From the NCBI GenBank assembly GCA_964458935.1, contig CAYWKS010000038.1, forward strand, positions 1 through 25,529: DNA of 25,529 bases, written 5' to 3'. Made by a program: the position numbers and the translations under genes. The stretch's first letter is position 1. The number at the start of each line of letters is the position of its first letter. Positions 1 through 8,377 of the stretch are shown here, in pieces. Under the pieces are notes generated by a model. The model searched no databases, was not told the origin of the DNA, and saw only the letters and a program-made list of their open reading frames with translations. This DNA is from CAYWKS01 sp964458935. Lineage in GTDB: Bacteria; Planctomycetota; Phycisphaerae; Phycisphaerales; Zrk34.

Positions 1-1
1 C

Positions 2-1231
2 GCCGACTACGAGCGGGCCGCCGAGCTGCGCGACCAGGCCGAGGCCCTCCGCGAGAAGAAGGAGCAGGTCCAGAAGCAGTGGCGCGACCGCAGCCGCGAG
101 GTCGACGGCGTGGTGGACAAGGAGGTCATCGCCGAGGTCGTCTCGAAGATGACCGGCGTGCCGCTGACCCGGCTCGAGAAGGAAGAGACCGAGCGGCTGC
201 TCAAGCTGGAGCAGGAGCTGCACAAGCGCGTCGTGAGCCAGGACGAGGCGATCCACGCCGTGGCCAAGGCGATCCGCCGCGCCCGCTCGGGCCTCAAGGA
301 CCCCCGGCGGCCGATGGGCGCGTTCATCTTCGTCGGGCCCTCGGGCGTCGGCAAGACCCTGCTGAGCAAGGCCCTGGCCGAGTTCATGTTCGGCGACGAG
401 GACGCGCTGATCCACCTCGACATGAGCGAGTACATGGAGAAGCACAACGTCAGCCGGCTCATCGGCGCCCCCCCCGGGTACGTCGGGTACGAAGAGGGCG
501 GCCAGCTCACCGAACGCATCCGCCGTCGGCCCTACGCCGTCGTCCTCATGGACGAGATCGAAAAGGCCCACCCCGACGTGTTCAACATGCTGCTGCAGAT
601 CATGGAAGAAGGCCGGCTCACCGATTCGTTCGGCCGCCAGATCGACTTCCGCAACGTCATCCTCATCCTCACCTCGAACATCGGGGCCGAGCTGATCAAG
701 GGCGGCGGCGGGGGGTTCGGCTTCCAGCAGCGCAACGAGGCCGCCAGCTACGACCGGATGAAGGAGCTGCTGCTCAAGGAGATCGAGCGGCACTTCCGGC
801 CGGAGTTCATCAACCGCCTCGATGACGTGATCGTCTTCCGCGCCCTCAACCGCGAGGACCTGGTCAACATCGTCGAGTACGAGTTGCACAAGGTCCGCAC
901 GCGGCTGAAGGAGCAGGGCCTGGCCCTGGAGCTGGACGAGTCGGCCAAGCAGTTCCTGATCACCAAGGGCTTCAACCCCGACTTCGGTGCAAGGCCGCTC
1001 CGCCGCGCCATCGAGCACAACGTCGAGGACGCGCTGAGCGAGGCGATCCTCCGCGGCGACTTCGAGGGCAAGAACCTCGTCAAGGTCGCCAAGCACGAGC
1101 AGGAGGACCACCTGGTGTTCGAGTCGACCTACGACGAGTCGCTCGAGCCCAAGGCCGAGCCCCAGAAGCCCGACGGTGAAGCCGAGGGCGGCCCGTCGCA
1201 GGACGAGCCCGCCGAGGCCGGCACGACCTGA
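2..1231 (+). CDS. clpC: ATP-dependent Clp protease ATPase subunit ClpC, 3' part
   Basis: This is the C-terminal 409 residues of an Hsp100 AAA+ unfoldase; the gene begins before the window. The first visible codons (ADYERAAELRDQ) form a UVR motif, which marks ClpC rather than ClpB. The second AAA+ module follows, with Walker A GPSGVGKT, the pore loop GYVGYEEGG, Walker B VVLMDEIEKAH, sensor 1 LILTSN and sensor 2 GARPLRRAIE. A GFGF element after sensor 1 sits where ClpC carries its ClpP-docking loop, so it probably feeds substrates to ClpP in the cytoplasm. The protein ends in an acidic, Pro/Glu-rich tail of about 35 residues. A strong terminator follows 31 bp after the stop, so clpC is transcriptionally separate from the next gene. 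Confidence 0.95.
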   Translation, partial: ADYERAAELRDQAEALREKKEQVQKQWRDRSREVDGVVDKEVIAEVVSKMTGVPLTRLEKEETERLLKLEQELHKRVVSQDEAIHAVAKAIRRARSGLKDPRRPMGAFIFVGPSGVGKTLLSKALAEFMFGDEDALIHLDMSEYMEKHNVSRLIGAPPGYVGYEEGGQLTERIRRRPYAVVLMDEIEKAHPDVFNMLLQIMEEGRLTDSFGRQIDFRNVILILTSNIGAELIKGGGGGFGFQQRNEAASYDRMKELLLKEIERHFRPEFINRLDDVIVFRALNREDLVNIVEYELHKVRTRLKEQGLALELDESAKQFLITKGFNPDFGARPLRRAIEHNVEDALSEAILRGDFEGKNLVKVAKHEQEDHLVFESTYDESLEPKAEPQKPDGEAEGGPSQDEPAEAGTT

Positions 1232-1262
1232 GATTTTTTGACGCGTTCTTTCAGATTGGATC

Positions 1263-1292
1263 AAACCCCGGCCGGCCCGGCCGGGGTTTTTT
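1263..1292 (+). terminator. Rho-independent terminator of clpC
   Basis: A perfect 12-bp stem (1263-1274 with 1278-1289, core CCCCGGCCG) closes a 3-nt loop and runs into six T residues at 1287-1292. It lies just after the clpC stop codon. Confidence 0.92.
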
Positions 1293-1563
1293 GTGCGCGG
1301 GGCCCGGGCGTGTCGCGGCGCTGCTACGTCGTGTCGCAGCGCGGTTTACAGCACGCCCACCCGGCGATGACACGTGTAAGTCCGGTGCCTGGTCGCATGG
1401 GTATCAACTTGCGCGGGCATCCCCTGAATCGGCGAAACACCATCAAGTTTTCAGGTTCCGGGGCCGATACTTGAGATTGTGGGGTCGGAACCTGGCTTCC
1501 CGGCAGCTTTTGACGCAGTGCGGGTGCGCACCAGCCGCATTGCTCATGAGGATGTAGCCGTTC
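1293..1563 (+). promoter_or_regulatory. Structured leader of the HDOD-GGDEF gene
   Basis: This 271-bp stretch contains no convincing gene. It holds two perfect inverted repeats: GCGCTGC at 1318-1324 with GCAGCGC at 1336-1342, and CAGGTTCCG at 1452-1460 with CGGAACCTG at 1486-1494 (25-nt loop). They could fold in a 5' untranslated RNA. I looked for the GEMM (c-di-GMP-I) riboswitch core because of the GGDEF gene downstream and did not find it. No strong sigma-70-type promoter is visible. Confidence 0.35.
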
Positions 1564-3066
1564 ATGAACGACGCGTTGACCAAGAAAGTATTGAAGTGTC
1601 CGCGCCTGCCCTCGCTGCCCGCGATCGCCATCGAAGTCATCGAGCTCTGCCGGCAGCAGGATATCAACATCAAGCAGATCGCCGAAACGATCAGCAATGA
1701 TCCGGCGCTGTCGAGCAAGATCCTCAAGACGGTCAATTCCAGCTTCTACGGGCTGAGTCAGCGGGTGAGCACGATCAGCCACGCGCTGGTGATCCTCGGG
1801 CTCAACAGCGTCAAGACGCTGGCGCTGGGGTTCAGCCTGCTCGACACGTTCAAGGACGACGAGGGCGGCGAGTTCAACATGATGCTGCTGTGGAAGCGGT
1901 GCCTGTACTCGGCGGTCGGCGGTCGGGCCATCGCGCAGGAGGCCGGCGTCCTCGACCACGAGCAGGCGTTCCTCGCCGGGCTGCTCAAGGACATCGGCAT
2001 CATGGCGATGCTGCAGACGCTGGGGTGCGACTACATGCAGGTGCTGGAGCAGACCAAGCACCAGCCGCAGTCGCTGTGGAAGGCCGAGCGGGAGAAGTAC
2101 CAGGTCGATCATGCGCAGATCGGTGCGGCGCTGGGCGAGCAGTGGAAGCTGCCGCCGGTGCTGACCGGGCCGATCCGCTGGCACGAGCAGCCCCAGCGCG
2201 CCCCCGACGACGTGCGCCCGACGACGTGGGCGGTGCACGCGGCCAGCCGCGCCGCCGACGTGTTCCTCTGCGACGACGCCCAGGCCGTCGAACGCTACTT
2301 CCAGTGCCTGTACAAGGCGTTCGAGATGGACAACGCGACCGGCGAGCGGCTGCTGACGACGATCGGCGACGCGACGAAGGAGATGGGCGCGCTGTTCGAC
2401 ATCGACACGACCGACGACGGCGACCCGCAGGCGATCCTCGCCGAGGCCAACGAGACCCTGCTCGAGCTCTCGCTTCAGACGCAGCAGAACGCCACGGAGC
2501 TGGCCCACCGCAACGAAGAGCTGCGCGAGCAGATGGAGCGGGACTCGCTCACGGGTGCGTTCAACCGCGGCAAGTTCAACGAGGTGATCGACGCCGCGTT
2601 CAGCCAGGCCGCCGGCGGCCGGACGCACCTGGGCCTGATCTTCATGGACGCCGACCGGTTCAAGAGCGTCAACGACACGCACGGCCACCAGGCGGGCGAC
2701 CACGTGCTGATCGCCCTGGCGAACACGCTGATGACCGGCGCGCCCGACGGGGCGACGGTGGCGCGGTACGGCGGGGAGGAGTTCGCCGTGATCCTGCCGG
2801 GCCACGATCGCAAGGCCGCGGCCCGCGCCGCCGAGCTGCTCCGCCGCAAGGTCGAGTGCACCCCGATCTGCGTCGACGCGGAGCTGACGCTGAACATCAC
2901 GGTGAGCATGGGCGTGGCGTCATACGACGGCGTGAACGTATTCAGCCGGCCCGAGCAGTTGATCGCCGCGGCGGACAAGGCGGTCTACGCCGCGAAGGAC
3001 GCCGGCCGCAATTGCGTGCGGGTCTTCACGCCCAAGCCCGCGGCCGCCGCGGCCGCGAGCGCCTGA
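1564..3066 (+). CDS. HDOD-GGDEF signalling protein (putative diguanylate cyclase)
   Basis: A 500-residue cytoplasmic protein without signal peptide or membrane segments. Residues about 14-215 form an HDOD domain (LPSLPAIAIEVIELC, then ISNDPALSSKILKTVNSS), a non-catalytic HD-fold sensor/scaffold. Residues about 285-330 look helical or coiled-coil (LAEANETLLELSLQTQQNA, then HRNEELREQ). The C-terminal 170 residues form a GGDEF domain beginning at RDSLTGAFNRG, with metal-binding DADRFKSVND and the active-site loop GGEEF at residues 403-407, so diguanylate cyclase activity is expected. The RxxD inhibitory site that normally precedes the loop is absent (PDGA occupies the place). The tail is Ala-rich. 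It is a single-gene unit, convergent with the M16 genes. Confidence 0.9.
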   Translation: MNDALTKKVLKCPRLPSLPAIAIEVIELCRQQDINIKQIAETISNDPALSSKILKTVNSSFYGLSQRVSTISHALVILGLNSVKTLALGFSLLDTFKDDEGGEFNMMLLWKRCLYSAVGGRAIAQEAGVLDHEQAFLAGLLKDIGIMAMLQTLGCDYMQVLEQTKHQPQSLWKAEREKYQVDHAQIGAALGEQWKLPPVLTGPIRWHEQPQRAPDDVRPTTWAVHAASRAADVFLCDDAQAVERYFQCLYKAFEMDNATGERLLTTIGDATKEMGALFDIDTTDDGDPQAILAEANETLLELSLQTQQNATELAHRNEELREQMERDSLTGAFNRGKFNEVIDAAFSQAAGGRTHLGLIFMDADRFKSVNDTHGHQAGDHVLIALANTLMTGAPDGATVARYGGEEFAVILPGHDRKAAARAAELLRRKVECTPICVDAELTLNITVSMGVASYDGVNVFSRPEQLIAAADKAVYAAKDAGRNCVRVFTPKPAAAAAASA

Positions 3067-3125
3067 GCCCGCCGCCCGCATCCTCCCAACCAACATGTTC
3101 CATGAGAGCGTTGTGACCGATCCGC

Positions 3126-4349
3126 TCAGGCGGCCGCGTCCGGGGTCAGTCGCACCAGCGCCCGCGGCGAGAGGGTGTATCGCCCCAGCAGGTCGCGCAG
3201 CCGGTCCGGCGTCACCGCCATGACCCGCGCCAGCTCCTCGTCGAGCGTGCGGTAGGCGCCGGTGTAAAGCCACTGGCCGCCGAGCCCGAGCATGCGCCCG
3301 GCGGGCCGCTCCTGGCCCAGCGTCAGGTCCGTGGCGATCTTGTTCCGGGCCCGCTCGACCTCGCCGTCGGTCAGCGCCTCGCCCGCGGCGTCGAGGACCT
3401 CGGCCAGCGCCCGCTCGACGTCGGCGGCTTGCCGGGCCGGGCAGCTCGCGTACGCCAGGAACACCCCGGTCCCGTCCATGGCGTGGTGGGAGACCTCGGC
3501 CTCGTCGGCGAGCCCCGGGTCGATCAGCTTCCAGTACAGCCGGCTGCCCTCGGTGTCGCCGAGCACGGTGGCGAGCACCTCCGCGGCGTAGCGGTCGTCG
3601 TCCTGTCGGCTGGGGCCGGGCATCAGCGCCACGACGTAGTGGTTGGTGAGCTTGGGCTCGCGGATCGTCTTCTCGCTGGTCGTGGGGGTCGCGTCGGCGT
3701 AATCGCGGCGGACGCCTGTCGGCTCCCAGTGGCCGCACGCGTCGGCCAGCCGCTGCACGCACGCGTCGAAGTCCACGTTCCCCGCGAGGCTCACGACCAT
3801 GTTGTCCGGGCTGTAGCGGTGGCGGAAGTACGCCTCCATGTCGTCCCGCGTCAGGTCGCCGATCGTCTGGTTCGTGCCGAGGATCCGCATGCCCAGCGGG
3901 TGATCGCCGAAGTACTGCTCCATCGCGTGCTCGTAGCTGGAGAAGAACGGCTGGTCGGCGTACATGCCGATCTCCTCGAGGATGACGTTCTTCTCCATGT
4001 CGAAGTCGTCGCCGCGGAGCGACGGGCGGAGGATGTCGGAGAGGATGTCGATGGCCGGGTCGATGTACTCGGGCAAGACCTGCGCGAAGTAGCAGGTGGT
4101 CTCCTGGCTCGTCGAGGCGTTGTAGTTGGCGCCGATGCGATCGAAGTCGCGATTGACCTGGTCGGCGGTGCGGTGGGGCGTGCCCTTGAACATCATGTGC
4201 TCGAGGAAGTGGCTGACGCCCATGAGGCGGGGGTCCTCGTCGCGGGTGCCGACCTTGGCGAGGAACCCGACGGCGGCGGTGTGGGCCTGCGCGTTGGGCT
4301 CGGCGACGATGGTCAGCCCGTTGTCCAGTTGGGTGTGCTTGAATTGCAT
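3126..4349 (-). CDS. M16B zinc metallopeptidase, catalytic subunit
   Basis: A 407-residue pitrilysin-family (M16B, PqqL/MPP-like) protein. The inverted zinc motif HFLEH is at residues 47-51, with H47 and H51 as ligands and E50 as catalytic base; a further Glu ligand is expected at E125/E126 in NVILEEIG. The C-terminal half lacks the Arg/Tyr pair (RExxGLxY) that positions substrate in active M16 enzymes; the equivalent stretch reads SRLYWKLIDPGLA. It is the second gene of a two-gene unit, 32 bp after its paralogue, which has the reverse pattern. The two probably form a heterodimeric peptidase like the split M16B pair known from Sphingomonas. No signal peptide is evident. Its peptide substrates cannot be read from the sequence. 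Confidence 0.9.
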   Translation of the reverse strand: MQFKHTQLDNGLTIVAEPNAQAHTAAVGFLAKVGTRDEDPRLMGVSHFLEHMMFKGTPHRTADQVNRDFDRIGANYNASTSQETTCYFAQVLPEYIDPAIDILSDILRPSLRGDDFDMEKNVILEEIGMYADQPFFSSYEHAMEQYFGDHPLGMRILGTNQTIGDLTRDDMEAYFRHRYSPDNMVVSLAGNVDFDACVQRLADACGHWEPTGVRRDYADATPTTSEKTIREPKLTNHYVVALMPGPSRQDDDRYAAEVLATVLGDTEGSRLYWKLIDPGLADEAEVSHHAMDGTGVFLAYASCPARQAADVERALAEVLDAAGEALTDGEVERARNKIATDLTLGQERPAGRMLGLGGQWLYTGAYRTLDEELARVMAVTPDRLRDLLGRYTLSPRALVRLTPDAAA

Positions 4350-4381
4350 GGGGGGGTGGTCCGTGGTGTTCCCGCCGCGGG

Positions 4382-5605
4382 CTATCGGCCCAGCGGCTTG
4401 GGGCCGATGTTCACGACGGTGAAGTGGCCGGCCTCGTTGGCCGCGAGGTAGGCGTTGAGCGCTTCGAGGGTGACCGCGTCGATCTCGGCTTCGAGCTCGT
4501 CGAGCGGACGCGGCCGGCCGAGCAGGAACTGGTCGCCGGCGATCGCGGCGGCCCGCGCCGAGGTGGATTCGCCCTGCATGACCAGTCGCGACTTGAGCCC
4601 GGCGACGGCGCGGTCGAACTCGTCGCGGTCGACGCCCTCGGCCAGCCGCTGCATCTCCGCCTGCGTGACCCGCAGGGTCTCATCGGCGCGATCGACGGTT
4701 GTGCCGGCGTATGCCCCGACCACGCCGAACGCGCCGACGGTCTGGTAGGCGGCCATGACCGCGTAGCACAGCCCGCGCTTCTCGCGGACCTCGGTGAACA
4801 GCCGCGCGCTCATGCCGCCGCTCAACGCCGCGATCCCCACGCGCAGGGTCATCGCGTTGGGGTCGCTCTCCGGCGGCGCGTCGCACGCCAGGCCGATGTG
4901 CTGCTGGGTCGAGTCGGCGTACACGTGGCGGTAGGCGCGATCGGGCGCGGCGCCCAGGGCGATGGCCCCGTCGCTGCCGCTCCAGCCCTCGGTCAGCGCG
5001 CCGATGTGGTCGGTGACCGCGTGGGCGTCGACCTTACCGGCGAGGCCGAGGATCGCCCCCCGGGGCACGAAGTGGTCCGCGGCGAAACGGCGGACGTCGT
5101 CGGGGCCCATCGCGACCAGGTCCGCACGCTCGCCGACGGCGGGGCGGTTGATCGGCTCGGGGAAATGGGCGCGGCGGAGCTCGATCATGACCTTGCGCTG
5201 GGGCTCGTCTTCGAGGCTGTCGATGGCCTGGACGGCCAGGTCGCGCGAAGGGCCGAACGCCTCTTCGCCCAGCCGCGGCCTCATCGCCATGTCCAGAACC
5301 AGCGGCAGCGCCGCGTCGAGCTTGTCGCCCAGCAGCGTCGCACCCAGGCGGTGGTGGTAGGCGGAGACGGCCGAGTCGCGCTTCACGCCGAGCTGGTCCA
5401 GCGCCTCGCTGTGCGCGCGGGCGTCACGGTCGCCGGCGCCGCGGAAGACCCATTCGCTGAGGATCGACGAGGCGCCCAGCCGGCCCGGCTGCTCCATCGC
5501 CACCCCCGCCGGCAGCAGAAGCGTCAGGCCGACCGACTCCACGTCGGCGATCGGCTCCACGAGCAGCGTCAGGCCGTTCGGATACGTATGCGTGTGGATG
5601 GGCAT
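4382..5605 (-). CDS. M16B peptidase-like protein, zinc-free partner subunit
   Basis: A 407-residue paralogue of the downstream M16 gene and exactly the same length. At the zinc-motif position it reads SSILSEWVF, so H47, E50 and H51 of the partner are replaced by Ser, Ser and Glu and it cannot bind catalytic zinc in the usual way. The C-terminal half keeps the substrate-positioning motif REKRGLCYAVMAAY, which the partner lacks. This complementary loss supports an obligate heterodimer. It is the first gene of the pair and starts 75 bp after the nuoG-like stop, with a GC-rich hairpin in between, so some co-transcription with nuoG is possible. Confidence 0.9.
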   Translation of the reverse strand: MPIHTHTYPNGLTLLVEPIADVESVGLTLLLPAGVAMEQPGRLGASSILSEWVFRGAGDRDARAHSEALDQLGVKRDSAVSAYHHRLGATLLGDKLDAALPLVLDMAMRPRLGEEAFGPSRDLAVQAIDSLEDEPQRKVMIELRRAHFPEPINRPAVGERADLVAMGPDDVRRFAADHFVPRGAILGLAGKVDAHAVTDHIGALTEGWSGSDGAIALGAAPDRAYRHVYADSTQQHIGLACDAPPESDPNAMTLRVGIAALSGGMSARLFTEVREKRGLCYAVMAAYQTVGAFGVVGAYAGTTVDRADETLRVTQAEMQRLAEGVDRDEFDRAVAGLKSRLVMQGESTSARAAAIAGDQFLLGRPRPLDELEAEIDAVTLEALNAYLAANEAGHFTVVNIGPKPLGR

Positions 5606-5646
5606 GTCGGTGGTCGGTTCCCCGTTGCCGGTTCAAGGTGGCGCGC

Positions 5647-5674
5647 GGTCGCGGCGGGTCGCCCGCCGCGGACC
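5647..5674 (-). other. GC-rich hairpin between nuoG-like and M16 genes
   Basis: GCGGCGGG (5651-5658) pairs with CCCGCCGC (5662-5669) across a TCG loop, and flanking GGTC/GGACC extends the stem with one bulge. On the minus strand it lies just after the nuoG-like stop, but no T-run follows. It may be a processing or attenuation hairpin rather than a true terminator. Confidence 0.4.
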
Positions 5675-5680
5675 GGCGGA

Positions 5681-7288
5681 TCAGATCTCGACGTACTGCA
5701 TCTCGGAGCGGCGGGACTCGTGGCTCGGCGGGGCGTACAGGTCCTCGACGAACGGGCCGGCCATCCGCTCGCGGACCGCCGCGGCGTTGAACAGCCCCGC
5801 CGCCTCGCCCGTCCCCGCCGCCGCGAGGTCCATCGCGATCTGCGCCTCGGCCTTGGCAAACCCGACCGGCGCGATCGCCTGATCGAACGCCTGAAGCCGG
5901 TGGTTCACGTTCTCGAACGTGCCCTCCTTCTCCGCCCACGTCGCCGCCGGCAGCACCACGTCCGCCCGCTCGGTCAGCCGGTGGCCCAGCGTGTCGATCA
6001 TCACCAGGAACTTGCCCTCGACCGCGGCGGCGAGCCGCTCGGTCACCCAGTCGCTGGGGTAGTTGCCGGTCAGGATGACCGCGTCGGCGTCGGCGAGCCG
6101 CGTGACCAGCGCCTCGTAGTCGTGCACCGGGTCGTCGCCGACGACCAGCTCCGCGGCGCGGCGGACGCCCCGCGCGTTGGGCGCCTTCTCCGCGTAGATC
6201 GTGTACTTGCCGGGGAAGGTCCGGTCCTCGCCGTGGAAGGGGATCGGCCCGACGCCCACCGCCGCCCCCTCATCCAGCGTCCGCGCCGTCTGCGCCAGCA
6301 GGTACGCGTCCTCGCAACTGAGCATCGGCGACAGCATCACCGCCAGCTTCTTGCCCGACAGCGATTCGAGGATGCGATCGAACGCATCGGTCCAGCTCGC
6401 CGGCTCCGCGCCGCCCCGCCGGCGGACGTGCGGCTGGGTGAGCCGGTGGTCGGCGTGGATGTGCTTGTGGCTGTAACGGACCTCGTCGCTGATCCACCAC
6501 TGGTTGATCTCGAGGTTGATCCGCGGCTTGATCCGCCAGACCCGGCCGTCGTTGTGGTCGAGGTAGATGTTGTCCCCCGACGGGGTGAGCCCGTCGATGC
6601 TCGGCGTGCTCGTCAGGTACCACACCCGCTGGCTCATCAAGAAATCCTTGTCCAGCAGCGCCCCCACCGGGCAGATGTCCACCACGTTCCCGCTCAGCGG
6701 GTTGTCCAGCGCCTTGCCCGGGAACACGTCGATCTCCTCGCGGTTGCCCCGGCCCGACACGCACAGCTCCGCCGTCCCGCTGATCTCCCGCGTAAAACGC
6801 ACGCACCGGCTGCACATGATGCACCGGTCGGAATACAGCAGCACGTGCGGCCCGATGTCCTTCTTGGGGTTCTTGATCTTATCGTCTTCAAACCGCGAGT
6901 AGCCCCGCCCGTAGCGGTAGCTGTAGTCCTGAAGGTAGCACTCGCCCGCCTGGTCGCACACCGGGCAGTCCAGCGGGTGGTTCAGCAGCAGGTACTCCAT
7001 CACCGCCTTCTGGTTCGCCACCGCCTTCTCGCTCGTGATGCTCACCGCCGCCCCGTCCACCGCCTCCTGCTGGCACGTCGGCAGCAGCTTCGGCACCGTC
7101 TTCAACTCGCCCGTGTTCCGGTCCGGCATCGCCACCTCCGCCAGGCAGATGCGGCACGACGCCACAATGCTCAGCCCCGGGTGGTAGCAGTAATGGGGGA
7201 TCTCGATGTCGTTCTCGAGCGCGACCGCAAGGATCGTCTTCTTCCCCTCAAACTCGCAGACTTGACCGTCGATGGTAATGGTGGGCAT
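5681..7288 (-). CDS. nuoG: NADH-quinone oxidoreductase subunit G-like iron-sulfur protein
   Basis: A 535-residue NuoG-type protein. Ligands are complete for a [2Fe-2S] cluster (C34, C45, C48, C72), the His-coordinated [4Fe-4S] cluster N5 (H104, C108, C111, C117 in HPLDCPVCDQAGEC) and cluster N4 (C156, C159, C162 and C206 in DICPVGA). The remaining 310 residues match the molybdopterin-oxidoreductase-like domain, which is shorter than in most NuoG proteins (commonly 680-900 residues). No nuoE, nuoF, nuoH or nuoI gene adjoins it, which is unusual because complex I genes normally cluster. It could be the complex I subunit encoded away from the rest, or the electron-transfer subunit of a related NAD-linked oxidoreductase. 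The N terminus MPTITIDGQ is typical, which supports the ATG chosen. Confidence 0.85.
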   Translation of the reverse strand: MPTITIDGQVCEFEGKKTILAVALENDIEIPHYCYHPGLSIVASCRICLAEVAMPDRNTGELKTVPKLLPTCQQEAVDGAAVSITSEKAVANQKAVMEYLLLNHPLDCPVCDQAGECYLQDYSYRYGRGYSRFEDDKIKNPKKDIGPHVLLYSDRCIMCSRCVRFTREISGTAELCVSGRGNREEIDVFPGKALDNPLSGNVVDICPVGALLDKDFLMSQRVWYLTSTPSIDGLTPSGDNIYLDHNDGRVWRIKPRINLEINQWWISDEVRYSHKHIHADHRLTQPHVRRRGGAEPASWTDAFDRILESLSGKKLAVMLSPMLSCEDAYLLAQTARTLDEGAAVGVGPIPFHGEDRTFPGKYTIYAEKAPNARGVRRAAELVVGDDPVHDYEALVTRLADADAVILTGNYPSDWVTERLAAAVEGKFLVMIDTLGHRLTERADVVLPAATWAEKEGTFENVNHRLQAFDQAIAPVGFAKAEAQIAMDLAAAGTGEAAGLFNAAAVRERMAGPFVEDLYAPPSHESRRSEMQYVEI

Positions 7289-7430
7289 GGTCTGAGTATT
7301 CAGTGAATCGGTGGATCAGTGGCTCAGTGATTCGGCCGGGCGGCGCCCGATGAAACCCGGGCCAAATGGTAGCACAGCCCGGCCGTCAGGTCATGGCGAA
7401 CCGTTCGGCCGCACCGGCGTAACACCGACG

Positions 7431-8312
7431 ATGATTCAGACAGATCGACAACCCCCCCGTCCCCGGCGGCTCACCCGGCGGAGGCTGCTCAAGGCCGCCG
7501 CCGCCGGCGGGGCCGCCCTATGCCTCGGTCTGCCCCTCTACGCCTGGCGCATCGAGCCCCACTGGATCGAGGTCGTCGACCGAGACCTGCCGCTCGCCGG
7601 CCTGCCCCGACGATGGCGCGGCCGCACGCTCGTCCACATCGCCGACCTGCACGTCGGGCCCATCGTCGACCCCGACTACATCCGGGACGCCATGCAACGC
7701 GTCAACGACCTCAAGCCCGATGCCATCGTCATCACCGGCGACCTGCTGACCGGCCAGACACCCGCCGAGGTCCGCAACGCCGCCGCCGTCATCGCCCGCC
7801 TCCACCAGCCCCCGCTCGGCACCCACGCCTGCCTCGGCAACCACGACTACGGCCACAGCTTCCGCGATGCCCGCGTCGCCGCCAGCCTCGCCGACGCCGT
7901 CGGCGACGTCGGCCTCAACGTCCTCCGCAATGACGTGGTTGACGTGGCCGGCCTCCAGATCGCCGGCGTCGAAGACCTCTGGTCCGGCCGCTGCGACATC
8001 GCCGCGACCGTCGCGCGGATCGACCCGGCCCGGCCCGCCGTCGCCCTGATCCACAACCCCGATGGCGCCGACGACCCCGCCTGGAACCCCTTCCGCGGTT
8101 GGGTCCTCAGCGGCCACACCCACGGCGGACAGGTCGACCCCCCGTTCATCGACCCGCCCATCCTCCCGGTCAGCAATGTCCGCTACGCCGCCGGACCGTT
8201 CACCCTCGCACCCGGCCGCCGACTCTACGTCAACCGCGGCCTGGGTTACCTCCGCCGCGTCCGCTTCGCCTGTCGCCCCGAGATCACACGCTTCCGGCTC
8301 ACCGCCGCGTGA
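7431..8312 (+). CDS. Metallophosphoesterase with Tat-type signal (YaeI-like)
   Basis: From the ATG at 7431 this is 293 residues. The N terminus carries a twin-arginine-like segment (TRRRLLK) followed by a hydrophobic Ala/Gly/Leu stretch at about residues 21-38, predicting Tat export or membrane anchoring with the catalytic domain outside the cytoplasm. The calcineurin-like motifs are all present: ADLHVG (D72, H74), TGDLLTG (D104), GNHDY (N137, H138), IHNPD and GHTHGGQ. The closest known group is the YaeI/LpxG-like phosphodiesterases that act on membrane-associated phosphoesters, but the substrate is not certain. The reading frame stays open upstream to GTG 7311; I prefer 7431 because that added segment looks non-coding and the Tat motif falls at the normal distance. 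It converges on the GT9 gene. Confidence 0.85.
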   Translation: MIQTDRQPPRPRRLTRRRLLKAAAAGGAALCLGLPLYAWRIEPHWIEVVDRDLPLAGLPRRWRGRTLVHIADLHVGPIVDPDYIRDAMQRVNDLKPDAIVITGDLLTGQTPAEVRNAAAVIARLHQPPLGTHACLGNHDYGHSFRDARVAASLADAVGDVGLNVLRNDVVDVAGLQIAGVEDLWSGRCDIAATVARIDPARPAVALIHNPDGADDPAWNPFRGWVLSGHTHGGQVDPPFIDPPILPVSNVRYAAGPFTLAPGRRLYVNRGLGYLRRVRFACRPEITRFRLTAA

Positions 8313-8377
8313 CCCGGCCGCGCACGCCCCCGGTCGCCGACCCCGCGCCGACCTCGCCCCAAGCCACGCCACGCGGA

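Noticed and set aside
3060..3132. 9-bp inverted repeat between the convergent HDOD-GGDEF and M16 genes as a bidirectional terminator
   Set aside because: The arms are mostly the two genes' own last codons (GCC TGA on each strand), the loop exceeds 50 nt and there is no T-run.
4424..7306. 960-codon open frame on the plus strand opposite the M16 and NuoG genes
   Set aside because: It shadows three well-supported minus-strand genes; its composition is Arg/Val/His-rich with no domain motif.
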